The position numbers and the translations under genes are program-made. From Aphis gossypii (lineage: Eukaryota > Arthropoda > Insecta > Hemiptera > Aphididae): 64,000 nucleotides of DNA. This document shows positions 49,027 to 62,666 of this stretch, one piece after another. The notes under the pieces were generated by a model. That model was not told where the DNA came from. It was given only the letters and a program-made list of their open reading frames with translations, and searched no databases. The number at the start of each line of letters is the position of its first letter. The first letter of the stretch is position 1. The stretch lies in assembly GCF_020184175.1 (NCBI RefSeq), contig NC_065530.1, positions 53,607,260 through 53,671,259 of the forward strand. Direction: 5' to 3'.

Positions 49027-49600
49027 AAGGTAACGGTTCTGTCCGAAGTGTAGGTAGCGTATAGCGAAAATATATCCAACTTTTTTCTCAGTCGAAGGGT
49101 AGAAAGAGGTAAATGAGAACTGAGAAGCAATTCCACTGTTCCGTGATGCTAAATACAGTAAGCACAATATTAATAATCAATTAATTTTGATTGACAAAAA
49201 AAAAAAATAATAATAAGTCTATTAAATTATTTATATTTAACCGCGTTATCATGTGACATTTTTTTTTTGTATTGTTAAATGACCAACAGGAGTTCCCCGG
49301 CTCCCACCCCTGTTAAATACAATCGTGTGACACCTCCACATCACCACTACTTGACACCAATATTTAACCCTAACTCGGTAAATTTATTCGACATATTTTC
49401 TAAACTTAGACAAGCTATAGACAGTCGACAGAAATTTTAAAGACTCCCCTCAATGCATTTTTTTAAGGTCGTCCTTGGGTATAATAACCGTGGACATAGG
49501 TATGTATAGGTATATTATTATACAGCCTGAACGTAATGAAAGAGAACAGTTAGAGAACAATATTGTTCGATACACTTAACGACTAGGTATAATATTATAC

Positions 49601-49880
49601 CAGTGGGGTCTCAAACACGCGTCTCGCGAGTTCTTTCTATGTGGTCCGTAATGAATATTTATTTCTGCACAAGTTTTTATTTTTATTTATTTTAGACTTA
49701 AAATGAGTTTTAAAAAAAATGCTTTGCCCGCTAACGTTTGCCGTAAGTGTATTATGTGGCCCGTTGGTAATTTGAGATGCATTATATTTTCATATGATGG
49801 CTGTTGAGTGATTTGGGCCGCGGCTAGATCGACACATTTTTATAGTTTGTCCGCAGCCCGCGAGGGTATCACACATCCTT
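49601..49880. mobile_element. Possible hAT-like relic
   Basis: Starts CAGTGGGGTCTCAAACACG and ends in CCCGCGAGGGTATCACAC, with CTCGCGAG/CCCGCGAG partly inverted and GTGGTCCGTAATG or GTGGCCCG words inside, as in hAT-derived MITEs. The right boundary and duplication could not be fixed. Confidence 0.35.
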
Positions 49881-52098
49881 CGAAAACATACTTTAATTGA
49901 ATCGAGGAAAAAAATCGATAAGGGCGCGTCTGCTCCATCTGTCCCCGAGCTAGACGTACACTGTACGTGGTACGTCTGTACCTATAATAGTGGGTATGTC
50001 AATATGACGTGTAAATTGCAGCAGTAGTGTAGTGAACGATGACGCAAAAGGACGACTTTTGACCCTTATTATTTGTTATTTTGATACGTGTATTAAGTAC
50101 CTATATTATAATAATATCATACTACGAGTATGTATCACAATTCCCAATTCTGGCGATATAGTTGTTGTACTTGAGCTATTCTGTTATACAGTATAGTCAA
50201 AATCATCCCAACACATTTATGACATTCTAGTCGAAAACAAACTCCCTCATTCGTAATTAATAATAATAAATCAACAAAATATAAGTTTTACAAATTAAGA
50301 ATAAACTTAAATTTAGTGATATTGATATAGAAATTAGTACATTACTACATTTTAATACAAGGGTACTGGTAGTTTGTTATAGCCCCGCCATCCATGTATA
50401 ACAATTAGTACATCGTTTAAATATAAAGTAATGAGTTTATTTATCGATATTTATTAATCTAATAATTCGACGATATATTGATATGTTTAAAAAAATGAAA
50501 AAATAATAAATACAATGTTAAAAAAGTACAAAAATTAATTTTAAACACGAAAAAACAACGGACAAAATACGTACCTACTGTGATGTTAGATCAATATTAT
50601 TTGTTATATCGATCCATATTATATGATAAATGTCTATGATAGGTACTTGTTGGTAATAATAGTCTTTTCTATCGAATTTATTGGATAATTTGAACGATGT
50701 ATTTATGGCAAATATAAGTATTTAACTAATTTTGTTTTGTCAAAAGACAACTCTAATCTCATTTATTAAATTAGTATACAAACAGAAGGGTGATTGTGAT
50801 CTAATTTTGAATCCTTTTAACATTTTAAACTTTTAAGGATTATCAATGAAATTATAAAACTACTTTAGTTTTAAGAAAATAACATGATGTTAAATTGTTT
50901 ATTATTTAATTGTGATGAGCTTTTTCAGGTATAAAATGTTTATAATGCTAATAGTTAGTATTAAGAGAAATATTTCTTTATGTGACTACTTGAAAAATTA
51001 TGTTAGGTTTGAGTATTTCATTATTATTAAAATGTTGTATATAAATTAAGCTCAAATAAATATGTAAATTTTAATCTCAATTAATGTTAATGGACTGGAA
51101 GTGGTAATTTTCGTTAGTGTCTTACATACGTGAAATATAGGATTTTAGACATGTTTTCATTCCAACATATCAATTAATCAAATACCCAACGATAAGAATT
51201 TTTAAAACAAATTTAAATTTATGAAGTCTACTTGACATCAACTTTTCAACATTTTTGATTTCAACTTCATAAAAATTGAAATATCCCCTTTTTTAAAATT
51301 TGGAAGTAAAATTTAAAATGTGGGAAAGTCAATTTCAAGGAAATTCGATGAGAAATTCCAATCTCATTAGAATTGTTATGTTGTAATAAAAACTTATGTT
51401 AGACTAAGGTAAAAAATCACTGCATTCAATCCACTTAAAAAATAAATGAAATGATTGACATCTCATTTAAAGCAGGTAATTATAACATTAGCTATACTAA
51501 TCTAAAACTCTCTTTTAGCATTAACTCTTGTAATAATAAAGTACTTAAGAATAATAAAATGTTTTTTACAAAAACAAATATTAGCCAAAGTATTTTTAGT
51601 TAAAAAAAATTATATTTTGGTTAAATAAAATGTATACAAATATTATACTTCATTAAATGTACTTTGCTATCGCTACAAATGATTTGTACTGAAGCACTAA
51701 AAAAATAGGCTTGGAGTTAAATATAGAAGTATAGTATATTAAAATAATTAAATATAACTGACACATCAATGTATTGTAACTTTTATTTGTTATTGGATTT
51801 AAAATTTTTGAAAACTATAAAGGGAAAAAATGTCATTTACATTTAATAAAAAAATTATATTTAAAGAAATTGATTTTATTTCCATCAGAAAGAATAACAC
51901 AATAAAATTAACCAAAATAAAAGAAATAACTTTAAGGACTGCTCTAACTCTAAGATATTATAAATAAATTTTTTTTCTTGAAGCAAATTTTCCAAAACGA
52001 ATAATTACTATTCTTAGAAAATATGTTAAATACATAGCAATTTCTTTTTAATATGTACTTATTAAGCCAAATCCTTTCAGTCTTGAAGTCATGGTAAT
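49881..52098. other. Spacer and RAD23 3' UTR
   Basis: Contains copy 2 of the dispersed repeat near 50380-50440 and, towards 52.1 kb, the RAD23 3' UTR on the minus strand. No coding signal. Confidence 0.4.
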
Positions 52099-55000
52099 TT
52101 AATCATCAGGTTCTTGTGTCAATAATAAATTTGCAGCCATATTTTCATTCTTCTCACATGCAAAATATGCCTGCACAACTTGGTGTTCTGGAAAACCTAA
52201 CGCTTTCAACTGAAATAAATGGAAAATAAATTAATAATTGACAAATGATGATATATTGAAATACTCACTCTATCTATGGCTTCTTTGTCTTGTGGAGATA
52301 CAGGCACATCATATCCTCCTGGTCCTCTACCAGCAGCTGCTGGTGCTGCTGCAGCACCAGCACCAGCACCTTCATTTGGTTCGTTTAACATGCGAACAAA
52401 TGCTTCTTGATTATTAGATATCATTTGCAATAGTGCTGGGTTGGTTTGACCAATTTGTTGCAGTACAGAGTTTAATAATTCGGGATTTTGCTGAACAACA
52501 GAACGCATTTGTTGAAATGTTGGCTGGTTGCGCAAAAAAGCTAAAGGATCAGCTTGGGGAACTTGGCTACTACCAGTTGAGCTACCTGTGTCTAAAAATA
52601 ATAAAGAGTAACTCAATTATATAAACAATGAAAAATAAAGCAATAATAATACAAATTAAGGTACTTCCATGTTATCTCAACAACCCAAATATTTCCAAGA
52701 CTACCTGTTAGAATCATCTGAGTTATCTCGACTACCTCCGTATAGGAATCTACTTATAAATGTACATTTCTGCGTATTTATTTCATCAGTCAGTCTACAG
52801 TCCTCCTATTCTTAATAGTAGTCTTTAATTATTATTTACTATACATTACCCATACACTATGTCTAGCCAACATGAATTTAATTTGGCATCGGTAGAGAAG
52901 AAAACAGCCTAATATTTTCCAGAACTAAAAATACTAATTTATACTTTTTGTTACTTAATGAATTGCAGAAATCAAGATAATACAGATGAACATAATATGG
53001 AGTTTTGGAAATATTCTGGAAGTCCAGATAACATGGTTGTGCACCCAAGGTAGTCAAAATAACACAGAAGTACCCAAATTAAAGATATGATATAGGTAAT
53101 TTGAGTAAATATTTAATCTTTTTCTACAACCCCTTTGGAAAAATATAAATCATTTTTCGAAATAAAAATGGAAATGGCAGTTCACAAAAAACAGGGTTTT
53201 AACAGAATGATATAAGTTATTATTAATAACTAATAAGATCCAAATATTGTATATTCTTAAAATACAGTAAGTTCCCGTTACAACGAACTCCAAGGGACCG
53301 ATTTTTTTTTCGTTATAACAGAAATTTTGTTGTAACGAAATAGCTTTTGGAAGTAGCTTTTCGGTAGGGGATCTCTATAATTTTTGTTATAATGGGATTT
53401 TTCGTTGTATCGATATTCGTTGTAACGGGAACTTACTGTATGAAGCAACTAAATAGTTCAAAATATTTAACTTGAAATAAAAAATAAATACATGTAAGCT
53501 ATAATCAATGAAAATAAATCTATGTAGTGTATTATGGATATTGAAAACTCAAGAATACTAACAATTTTAAAATGGAATTCATTGTCGAAAATTTATAAAA
53601 ATAAATAAAAAATATATAAAAAATATTTATAAAAAGTTTGAAAACCGCTGAATTAAAAGTTTCTAGCACAATTATCAAAGATTATTGCAAATAACAGTTT
53701 AGTAATTATTAATTTGTAATACAGATAATAATATGTATACCTTACATTTTAAAGTTTTTTATTAATATTCTAATACTATGTCATATCAATAAAAAACTAT
53801 GTTTAAAAAATTACCTTCACTGAGTAGGCTACTCATAGATTGATTAATAGATGGATCAGCTTGAAGTTCATCAGGTATTCCAGTAAGTAAATATTCAACA
53901 GCTCTGTCTGGATTATTAAAACTAGCTCTGAGAGCATTCTCAACCTTAAATTTAAAATAAGAAATTAAAATGGTTTATAATTTATTATAAAATGAATAGA
54001 AAAAACCCAATTTTCAACCTGTGATCGTTCATATCCCATATCCATAACATTTTGAACCACTCTTTCATATTCGTCATCAGATGTAATTTCTGATGCAGGT
54101 GATTCTATCACTGGTGAGGTTGATTGCTCTTCAACTCTGGGTTGTTCAACTGGTAAAGGAGATCTGTATGAAAAATATTCATTAAAACATTTATTTACAA
54201 TAATTGTAAGAGAACCATTAAAATATAATTATAAATTTTACTTCTCTGCTGGTTTCTGAGATGTAGAACTTGATGGACTTGGTTTAGTAACAATGCTTGA
54301 GGCACTAGAAGTACCAGCAACATTAGTTGCACTAGAAGTACTAGCAGCACCAGCTGCTTTTGAAACCATAACCACCACAAATTTTTTTGAGTCAATGTTA
54401 CAATCACTTATTTTAGTATCATCACTAAGAATTTTTCCTGAAAATTGTTTATTTATTAACAAAAAAATAAAATAATAATCAAATATAATATTTAATAGTT
54501 AACTACATTATGTTAAGATTAAAAAAACCAACCTGCATATATCAATTTTTGGTTTTCTGCCAAATATTCAGATCCTTTTTCAGCTTGCAGTTTTTCCTTT
54601 AACTGTCTTACCTAAAAATTTAATAATTATTAAATTAGTAAATGTTTTGTTTTTTACAATTCATATATTAATATTATTATTACATTGCGTAATATACTAA
54701 AATTTTTGAGAGATGAACAATTAACTGCCAAGGTTAATCGACCGACAATAACATATATAGTTATTTAATTTCACTCTTTACACTCATATTTTAAAAATGC
54801 GGTTTAAGGCACCTAAATATTATAATAGTAAATATTGATGAAAATTTTGAAAATTGGCACTTGTAACTAGTATAGGCTAAAAATAATAAGGCTTATACCG
54901 AAATTATTGGAGATTATAATGTAACAGAAATAAATCAGTCATGAAATGAATAAGTATTCCAGGTACTGTATGTTTTATTTAATCAAAACATTTTATAGCA

Positions 55001-56136
55001 CAATAATGAGTAATCAATTGAAACGGTAGCTTTTTTTGACTATAAAATTAGTAGAGTCATCAAAGATACACTGTCTCTGTGCATACATTATATAATAAAT
55101 AGGTAAAATAGAGGAATATTGTAATATCGTCCCATTACAACAATGCTAAGAAAAATTAGTTGTTAAAAGATATTTAATGCTAAAGAATAAAAATAGAGAT
55201 AATCTTTTTATTATTGTCAATCGGTTGTCTTGTTGGTACTTTGATTGATTCAAAACCAAAACTTTTAACATTAACATATTGACTGCCATATGACTGTCGG
55301 CAGTCATCTGTTATTCTTAAATTGTTTACATTAGTGACCTCCTGTACCCATAGTTCATCATTACTACCATGCCACATGAGTACCGGCAACCATAAATTAA
55401 TTTGATTTTATATTATTAACTTTTCTATGGTGCTACAATAATGCACTAAAATAAGTGGCGTAGCGGGAATATTTACAATTTTTTTCAAATATATAGGTAG
55501 TATACACGAATTTGGAAGACATTGAAAAATATGTTTGGTATATAACAAATACCTATTGAATGAATGCTGACGGCCAACGTGTTAATATAATCATGTATTT
55601 TTATAACAAAATTATTTAGTCATTTTATCTGATAACTGTCTATATTAATAAATGTAGACAAAAACTTTTCATTACAAAATTTTAAAATAATACACAATTA
55701 TTACTTTTTTGCGATTAGAATAGAATAATTTAATCTTTTTTTTATGGGAAAACTACATTTGTAATACCATTATTTAAGATTGAACATACTTTTAATCATA
55801 CAATCCCCATAATTTAACAAAAGAAATTACTGAATTTGGTCATAATAAATCATAATATACTTATAAGAACGCTAATGCAATCTACTAAATAAATATATCT
55901 GATACAAAATATAACAAATGAATAAGTTAAAATAAAACACAATTTTAGATTAAGTATACTGCTTAAGAGTAATATTATAAATTAAAAGTGCACTTAAAAT
56001 AATAGATTTTTTAATTAGAAAAAGTACTTAATTTAAACTGTGTAAACGCATACAAAATAAAATATATTACCGTTTGATCGGAATCAATTTCCAGTTTGAA
56101 TGTTTGCTGTTGCAAATTTTTGAATGTGATAAGCAT
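52099..56136 (-). CDS. RAD23: UV excision repair protein RAD23
   Basis: Shuttle factor that carries polyubiquitinated proteins to the proteasome and stabilises XPC in nucleotide-excision repair. Minus-strand exons: 56136-56071, 54611-54533, 54437-54242, 54163-54019, 53944-53815, 52591-52269 and 52209-52099 (stop included), giving 349 aa with phase kept. Order of parts: ubiquitin-like domain at 1-78 (MLITFKNLQQQTFKLEID, LIYAGKILSDD); Ser/Thr/Ala linker; UBA1 at about 141-185 (VMDMGYERSQVENALRASFNN); XPC-binding domain at about 218-285 (DPLAFLRNQPTFQQMR, QQNPELL); Gly/Ala spacer; UBA2 at about 305-349 (LKALGFPEHQVVQAYFAC), ending LLLTQEPDD. This is the complete family layout. Intron 1 is about 1.46 kb; intron 5 (52592-53814) hosts a pogo-like MITE. 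Confidence 0.95.
53265..53438. mobile_element. Pogo/Tigger-like MITE (174 bp) in a RAD23 intron
   Basis: Terminal inverted repeats of about 22 bp begin CAGTAAGTTCCCGTTACAAC and end GTTGTAACGGGAACTTACTG. TA dinucleotides flank both ends, the duplication expected for Tc1/mariner/pogo elements. Internal CGTTATAAC words repeat the end motif. No coding capacity. Confidence 0.82.
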
Positions 56137-57802
56137 TGTTGATGCTTCCGAATACAGAACTCACAATTGATCTAAGACGTCAATAGATTCGTAAAATACA
56201 CCGTGTAAGTGTTAGAAACTAGTAAAACCGATTGTATATACTATACAATTAACCATCAACAATGTTAATTTGAATAAACTTGTTAGAACAATGAACGAAT
56301 AACATTAAAAAATTATCACCGAAAACTATTTTTCTTCGTCGTGAATCCGTGATCGTGATGTGATTGAGCTGATTGAAGCCCGAAGGAAGACAATTATGGT
56401 CAATGTGTTGTAGGTACGTATGAAACATAACCTAAACTAACATTACGATATATCATGGAAAAATACAAATAGAGAATTCCGGTTTTCCAGTGTTTTTCAA
56501 ATTATATAAATCGATCAAGATGAAATTTTTGAATGCTTTGAAAAAAAAAGAAATATATAAGTCAATCTCCGAAGTATAAAGTACAATTGCGTTTCACCAA
56601 AAGTTAGAAAAAAAAATGATTTATGGAGATCATATCAAACACAAATTTAATTGGCATAATGTGACGTCACAATCCACGCCCGCGTCTTGTCATCATACCT
56701 ATAACCAAATCGTGACTATGGGTTTTTGAATAAAAAAATATAACATGGCCATTATTTTATTGTGCGCGTGCGCATTACAATCAACTAATGCTGTTAACGC
56801 GCAAATATGTACAGTAATTGTGGTTGTTTTACTCTCCATGACTGGCAAAAACCGCTAAAACGCCGAAAACTTTTCGACAGCCGTCCTTTTACACCATTAA
56901 AATTACAATAATTATGATGTTGCCGATGTTGTTATTGAATCATAAAAAAATCGACTTATAATAATATTATGTTCACATTATGAAGAAACAAAAACAACAT
57001 ACGAATTAAATCGATTTTATTTTTCATTAAAACATTGCACTTATAGATTTAATACATAAATAGCAAATCCTAATCGACGCAATATTACATAATTTATTTT
57101 TATCTAAGAAAGTACGAGCGGTAAATAACTAGGTGCATAATAACTTAATAGTGTTTTTAAAATTTTAACTACTTTAACAGAGATCAAAAGTATAAATAAG
57201 TTATGAGTAAAATACAAATTTAACATAATACAATAACATTGATGACAAAATGAGAATTATGAGACGGTACTAATAATTATGTATGGAGAATAATTTATAA
57301 TACGATGAACAGTACACTTATACTTAATTCTTATTTTATACAACTAAATAGATTTTTTTTAATGCACATATTTCCATATTATGTCATCAAACATCATCCA
57401 ATTAATTATTTAAAAATATTCTAAGTAAAGTATACATAATACAAAAATTAAATTAATACAATTAATATATTCATGCTTAATAACTGGAGAAAAATTTGTA
57501 GAAAAAACTTTTTATAAATTGATTATATATTTATGACTAATAGTGATGCACAAGTTTTAAAACAACTTGTGTATAATTTATAATACTATGTTAAATAATA
57601 AATTATTAAATAAATTAAATAAAGCTTCCGTAGGAATCATTTTAAAGACATTGTATAATAATTATTTTGTGTTAAGCTTAACTCGATGTGAACCAATACA
57701 TTTAAAATATGTTTAAGCTTTAACACAAATAATAGAAGGTAGTTACTATTGTTCTTTTTTTAAGAAACTAACACTAAACATAATATGTGATTAGACAACC
57801 AA
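56137..57802. other. Spacer between RAD23 start and MFSD14 end
   Basis: The RAD23 promoter side lies on the left and the MFSD14 3' UTR on the right. Near 56690-56790 the sequence turns locally CG-bearing (CACGCCCGCGTC, TGTGCGCGTGCGCATT). No coding frame seen. Confidence 0.4.
56661..56670. promoter_or_regulatory. CRE-type palindrome
   Basis: GTGACGTCAC is a perfect 10-bp palindrome containing the full CREB/ATF site TGACGTCA. It lies about 525 bp upstream of the RAD23 start, with an NRF1-like GCGCGTGCGCA about 100 bp further upstream. Function is not shown. Confidence 0.35.
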
Positions 57803-58335
57803 TTAAAGATAAGATTGAACATTTATTCGACCTATTTGGTATTGTACTTGAGTTGATGAACCTGTAACATAATTAAATATATGATGTGTTAATAATTCTG
57901 TAGAAAATAAACAGAATAACAGAAAATCAAAAATTACTAATTAATCACAAATATATAATATATATATATTTTTTTTAATCATAGTAAGATATGGTACATA
58001 ATATAATAAGATATATGGTATTCCTGTGTTATTATTTTTTTTAAATAATATAGATTTTCATTAAATATCCAATAAATGTATGTTTTCTCTGACTTTAAGA
58101 CAAGTGGTTTACCTGAATGTTAGAATTGTTCTTTTCTTATACATATCTAATATTAAAATCAAGACATTAATAGTTGAGTTTAGCAAGAGTAAAAAATACT
58201 TTAATTACAGTATACTATTAGAGTAGTTCCTTGGAAATAAACATATGGCAATAATAGGTACTTACAATATAAGCAAAATACTAAACTATTATTATAAAAA
58301 TGTACAGAAACAAAATATGTAAATTCAAAGAATAG

Positions 58336-58376
<41 letters not shown>

Positions 58377-61300
58377 ATTGTATATCCAACTTCTCCTGAA
58401 AAAATATTATTGAGTAGAGATCTACAAATGTAATATTAAAAGAAAAAAAAAAATCATAAATATTACTATTTGTTTTGAATATTCTTAATATTTATTCAAC
58501 ATAGTGGGGAATTTTTCCTTCTGTTTACTTCACCAATAACTACCACTTTTAATTCATAGGTGTAATTTGTATCATTTAAAATACTCTTTTTTAAGTAACC
58601 ATAGAAATATTTTTTTTTTTTTTTTATAAAAGAACTATTTAATCAATTATTAAATTATTCCATTAAAAATTCAAGTAAGTATGTTTACCAATATGTTTAT
58701 GACGTTGATCTGAGCTATTTGGAACATTTTCTGGAATAAAAACAGAGACTAGTAATGCACACATAACAAGTAGTGACCCAAAGACAAATGGTGGTCCTGG
58801 AATCATCTAAAATGGCAAAAGATAAATGATTAATAAGTTAATATAAATAAAATATTTAAAGAAGTAAAAACAGTTATTACCGAAGAAGACGGATTATTAT
58901 TTATATTGTACTTTAAATGTGTAATTGTGACTGAACTATTAAGTGAATGATGAGTAGTATGAGCTATTTGCATTCCTTCATTTAAATTAACATCAAATAA
59001 ATAAAATATGAATCCAAACATTGCAGGTCCTAATCCACCACAAAGGCCTCTTACTCCGGTTACTACTCCTTGAACAACACCTTAATAAAAAAAAAAACAA
59101 ATTCCATTAGTTTTATTTCAAACATTCAAATGAAAAATAAAAAAAAAAATAAGTAAAATTGTATACCTTGCTTATCTGCATCTGAATGAATGGAAACAAA
59201 CGAACTGATAGCAGGATATGTAACACTTGAAATGGCAGCCAAAAAACAAGCAGACCACATAACCCTATTAAATATAAATATAAATAATATGAATATGATT
59301 ATGCAATTACTCATAAACTATAAATATGATTAGCCCACAAAAGAAATGTGAGCTTATGTTGACTATCTAGAAATCTAGTCTTCTATCAGGTAAGAAAAAA
59401 ATACCAAGTATGGTATACACAGTTCATTTTGAAATTTGAAAATCGTTAGAGTTTTTAAAAATACAATATTTAGAAAACTGTATTGTATTTTTTAAAAATA
59501 TAGTATATGGACTAGTGAATTTTTTAAACCATAATGTTGCCCAATATTAAGATGAAAGTATAACTCTTACAGCATTTAAAATTTCTTTTTGGCAATTTAA
59601 TACATTAACCAAATACCTAATATTTATTTAAATATTAAAAATGTTGATTTTATGTTCTTTAAATCGAAACAGATCAATAATAGTAAATTATATTTTATCC
59701 AACTGTTATTCAATTTTTTTTAAAGGTTCAAAATTTACAATGAATGATTGTACTTTCAGTGCCATTAAATAAGTAAAATACTGGTACAGTTTCAACCATG
59801 AATCAACTTTGATTTTGATTTTTGTTATTTGTTTATTTGAAAGTTATCCAATAGTACACAAAGATGGTAATAACAATATTGAGCATTTAATTTATTTTAT
59901 TTTCCAATTAAGAACACTATATTTTATTTATGCATTTAATAATTTTATTTTTGATAAAAAGTGTCTTTTTTTGTTTTGTTAATATTATAGTCTTCTCAAA
60001 AAAAATAAATGACAATGTCATGCAATCAGTCTTTTTTCTTAAGTTCATCTAAGTTTCAGTTACAAAATAAGATAACTATAATATTGAATTTATTATTATT
60101 ATAATATATATCATACCAAGTTTCTGAACCAAAACCAAACCACATAAGTTGCATGATTTCAAATACCAAACCAATCATTATTGTGTATTTAGCTCCCATC
60201 ATTTTCATTATAATGCCAAGAACAGATTGAACAACTGCTGAGAACAGTCCAAGTAAAGCAATAAGTAGTGATACTTTGAACATACTAAATCCCATAACCT
60301 AAAAAAAATATTTGGACATAATAAATGTATTAATCAATAATATAATTTAATAAAATTATAAGTATTAGAAACTTTTCTGCTCAGAATTAATATAGATTAC
60401 AAAATAGTGAAACATTATTTATTTTTAGGAAATTTGGGTATTGAAATTCATAGTATAGTCTGTTCAAAATGAGATCAATACGTTGCGGTGACCAGTTCTC
60501 ATTAGCGGCGCGCAGACCACCTGCTGATTCAACTTAATATAATGAATAGATACTAAAATAAAAAATAGGTAATAATAATAGGTATAATTATAGGTAATAG
60601 GTAATAGGCTACCTGTACCAATCTCATTTTGAACAAACTGTACAGTCCATTATTAATTGATGTTAATCAAAAACAAAAAATTAAACATTTTTATGATATC
60701 AGTATCTACACATTTATAATGTGTAATTTTATAACTTATTTTCAAGTTTGACACAGGAAAACACTTTTTTTATTAACATTTATTGTTAATTTATCAATTT
60801 TTTCTACCATAATTACTGGGAATATTTTACTTTTGACTCCCTGAAAAAAGATACTGAAGAATAAAAATTGATGCAATTTTTCTCCACCATAAAAAATGTT
60901 TTCATACAACTATCAAAATCAATACATTAATAGGAGTTCCTCTGAATTAATTTTAAAACATTATCATAAAAAATCTTAATATTTATATTATATTTTAACA
61001 CTTACAAGTCTCAAATAAACAAATAATGAAGAGTACTCTCCTGCTTCAGGAAGGTATGACAAAAATACTGTTAAGCACAATATCAATATAGTTCGATCTC
61101 GACCAACCATTCTCAAAGCCTTTAAAAAAAATACATATAAGATCTGTAAATTTTTTATGCTTAGTAAGTACTTACTACAAATGGATCTGCTTTTTTCCAA
61201 GATATACAATTAGTAGATGTTCGTTGTTTATGTGGTAGACTTTCTGGCACAGCAACAATAATGAAAAATACATTTAAAAGTGCTATTAAAGATGCTAAAA

Positions 61301-62666
61301 ATACAACAAAATTAGTATTGTAAATTTCCATAATGTATGAACCAAGAGCGGGTCCAAAAACCATACTAGCTCCAAATGTTCCAGTTATCTAAAAAATAAA
61401 AATAAATGATTTATATTTATATTTAAGATAATTATAATTTTGCTTATTTAATATTAATTTTTAAATATATATACCCAGCCATAATAGCAACTTCTTTCTT
61501 TTTCATCACTGACATCTGCTACATAAGCAAATACAACGGAAAACGTAACAGAAAATAATCCAGAAACACTTATTAAGGCAAAAAACCACCTAAAATTTTT
61601 ACACCTCATTAGATACTTAAAGATTTATTGAAATTTAACTTTAAAAATTAGGTACCCAGAATCAATACACATAAAAGGTATTGGAATACAAGTGAAAAAC
61701 ACTGTTAATAATAGAAATAATTTTCGTCCCCAAACATCAGATAAGGCACCAATCAATGGGGCACTTAGGAATGATAGAATACCCTAAAAAACAATAATAA
61801 TATTAATAAAGAATAAATAATAAAATAAGTTTACTACATCCTCACGTGTTATTTCCGTCTCACAAATGTAAAACTTAGCAAAAACTGATTTGTGCAAGAA
61901 AGAACTGAAAAGACTAGTCATAACTAAGAAAAAAATGTTCACCACATAAAAACAATATTTCACAGGAAATTTGTTTTATGTGGTGTAAATTATTTTAGTT
62001 ATGGCTGTAGCCTATTAGGTTCTTTTCAGTACAAAACAGTTTTTGCTATGTTTTACATTTGTAAGACGGAGATAACATATGTGGGGGTAGTGTCCATTTA
62101 ACAATACTGGATAAGTATTGATATAGTCTTGATACCTTTATACCCCAAATAATTCCATTCATAAGCAAAGCATGATCTTGGAATGTATTGTTTAATTTCT
62201 GTAAAAAAAAATCTTTTATTATATCCAACTAAAAAATATGAACAATTAATCACAATTGATTTTAAACTTACTGATATTATTGGTAAAGTTAGTATGCTCC
62301 AAGCAAAATATTCTAAGAATATAATGACCAGTGCATGGTAAATTGATGGTTTTCCTATTCCAGATTTCTAAACAAAAATTAAAAACATACATTTATCACA
62401 ACATTTTAATCTATTTAAAATTTCTATGAGCATCAATAAAGATTATACTAGTGCAACAATGGTTTAGCAATATCTATTGTCTACCTCTATATTTACAAAT
62501 AATAAACACTACTATATTTTACCATTAATATTCCATCACTCAGAATGGATTTATGGCTCCGGATTACAATTCCAGATATACTTTTGTTCATTTTCATTTT
62601 TGAACCCATTGTAGAACGTGTCTCATACTTTTTTCCTTCGTTAATCGTCGGAAAATACTGTTCCAT
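57803..62666 (-). CDS. MFSD14: MFSD14/HIAT1 major facilitator transporter
   Basis: A 12-helix membrane carrier of the hippocampus-abundant-transcript family (solute carrier of unknown substrate, Golgi or endosomal in vertebrates). Twelve minus-strand exons: 62666-62523, 62367-62272, 62198-62136, 61783-61656, 61589-61475, 61388-61176, 61119-61006, 60298-60117, 59264-59167, 59080-58881, 58806-58689 and 57861-57803 (stop included). All junctions are in phase, giving 509 aa. Landmarks: FAWSILTLPI in helix 1, NGIIWGIKG, the MFS signature GALSDVWGRK, FAYVADVSDEKERS, GPALGSY, LPEAGEYSSLFVYL, QGVVQGVVTGVRGLCGGLGPAMFG and MIPGPPFVFG. The loop after FIFYLF is long and Asn/Ser/His-rich. Several in-frame ATGs follow the chosen start within the N-terminal tail; the first was used. 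Confidence 0.93.
58344..58376. repeat. (AT)n(GT)n microsatellite
   Basis: About 26 bases of alternating AT are followed by GTGTGT, within the last intron of MFSD14. Confidence 0.9.
60456..60640. mobile_element. Tc1/mariner-like MITE (185 bp) in an MFSD14 intron
   Basis: Inverted ends share GTTCAAAATGAGAT (left TAGTCTGTTCAAAATGAG; right end read inward CAGTTTGTTCAAAATGAG), and TA flanks both sides. The left half is CG-bearing (GCGGCGCGCAGACC) and the right half is rich in TAGGTAATA repeats. No coding frame. Confidence 0.72.
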
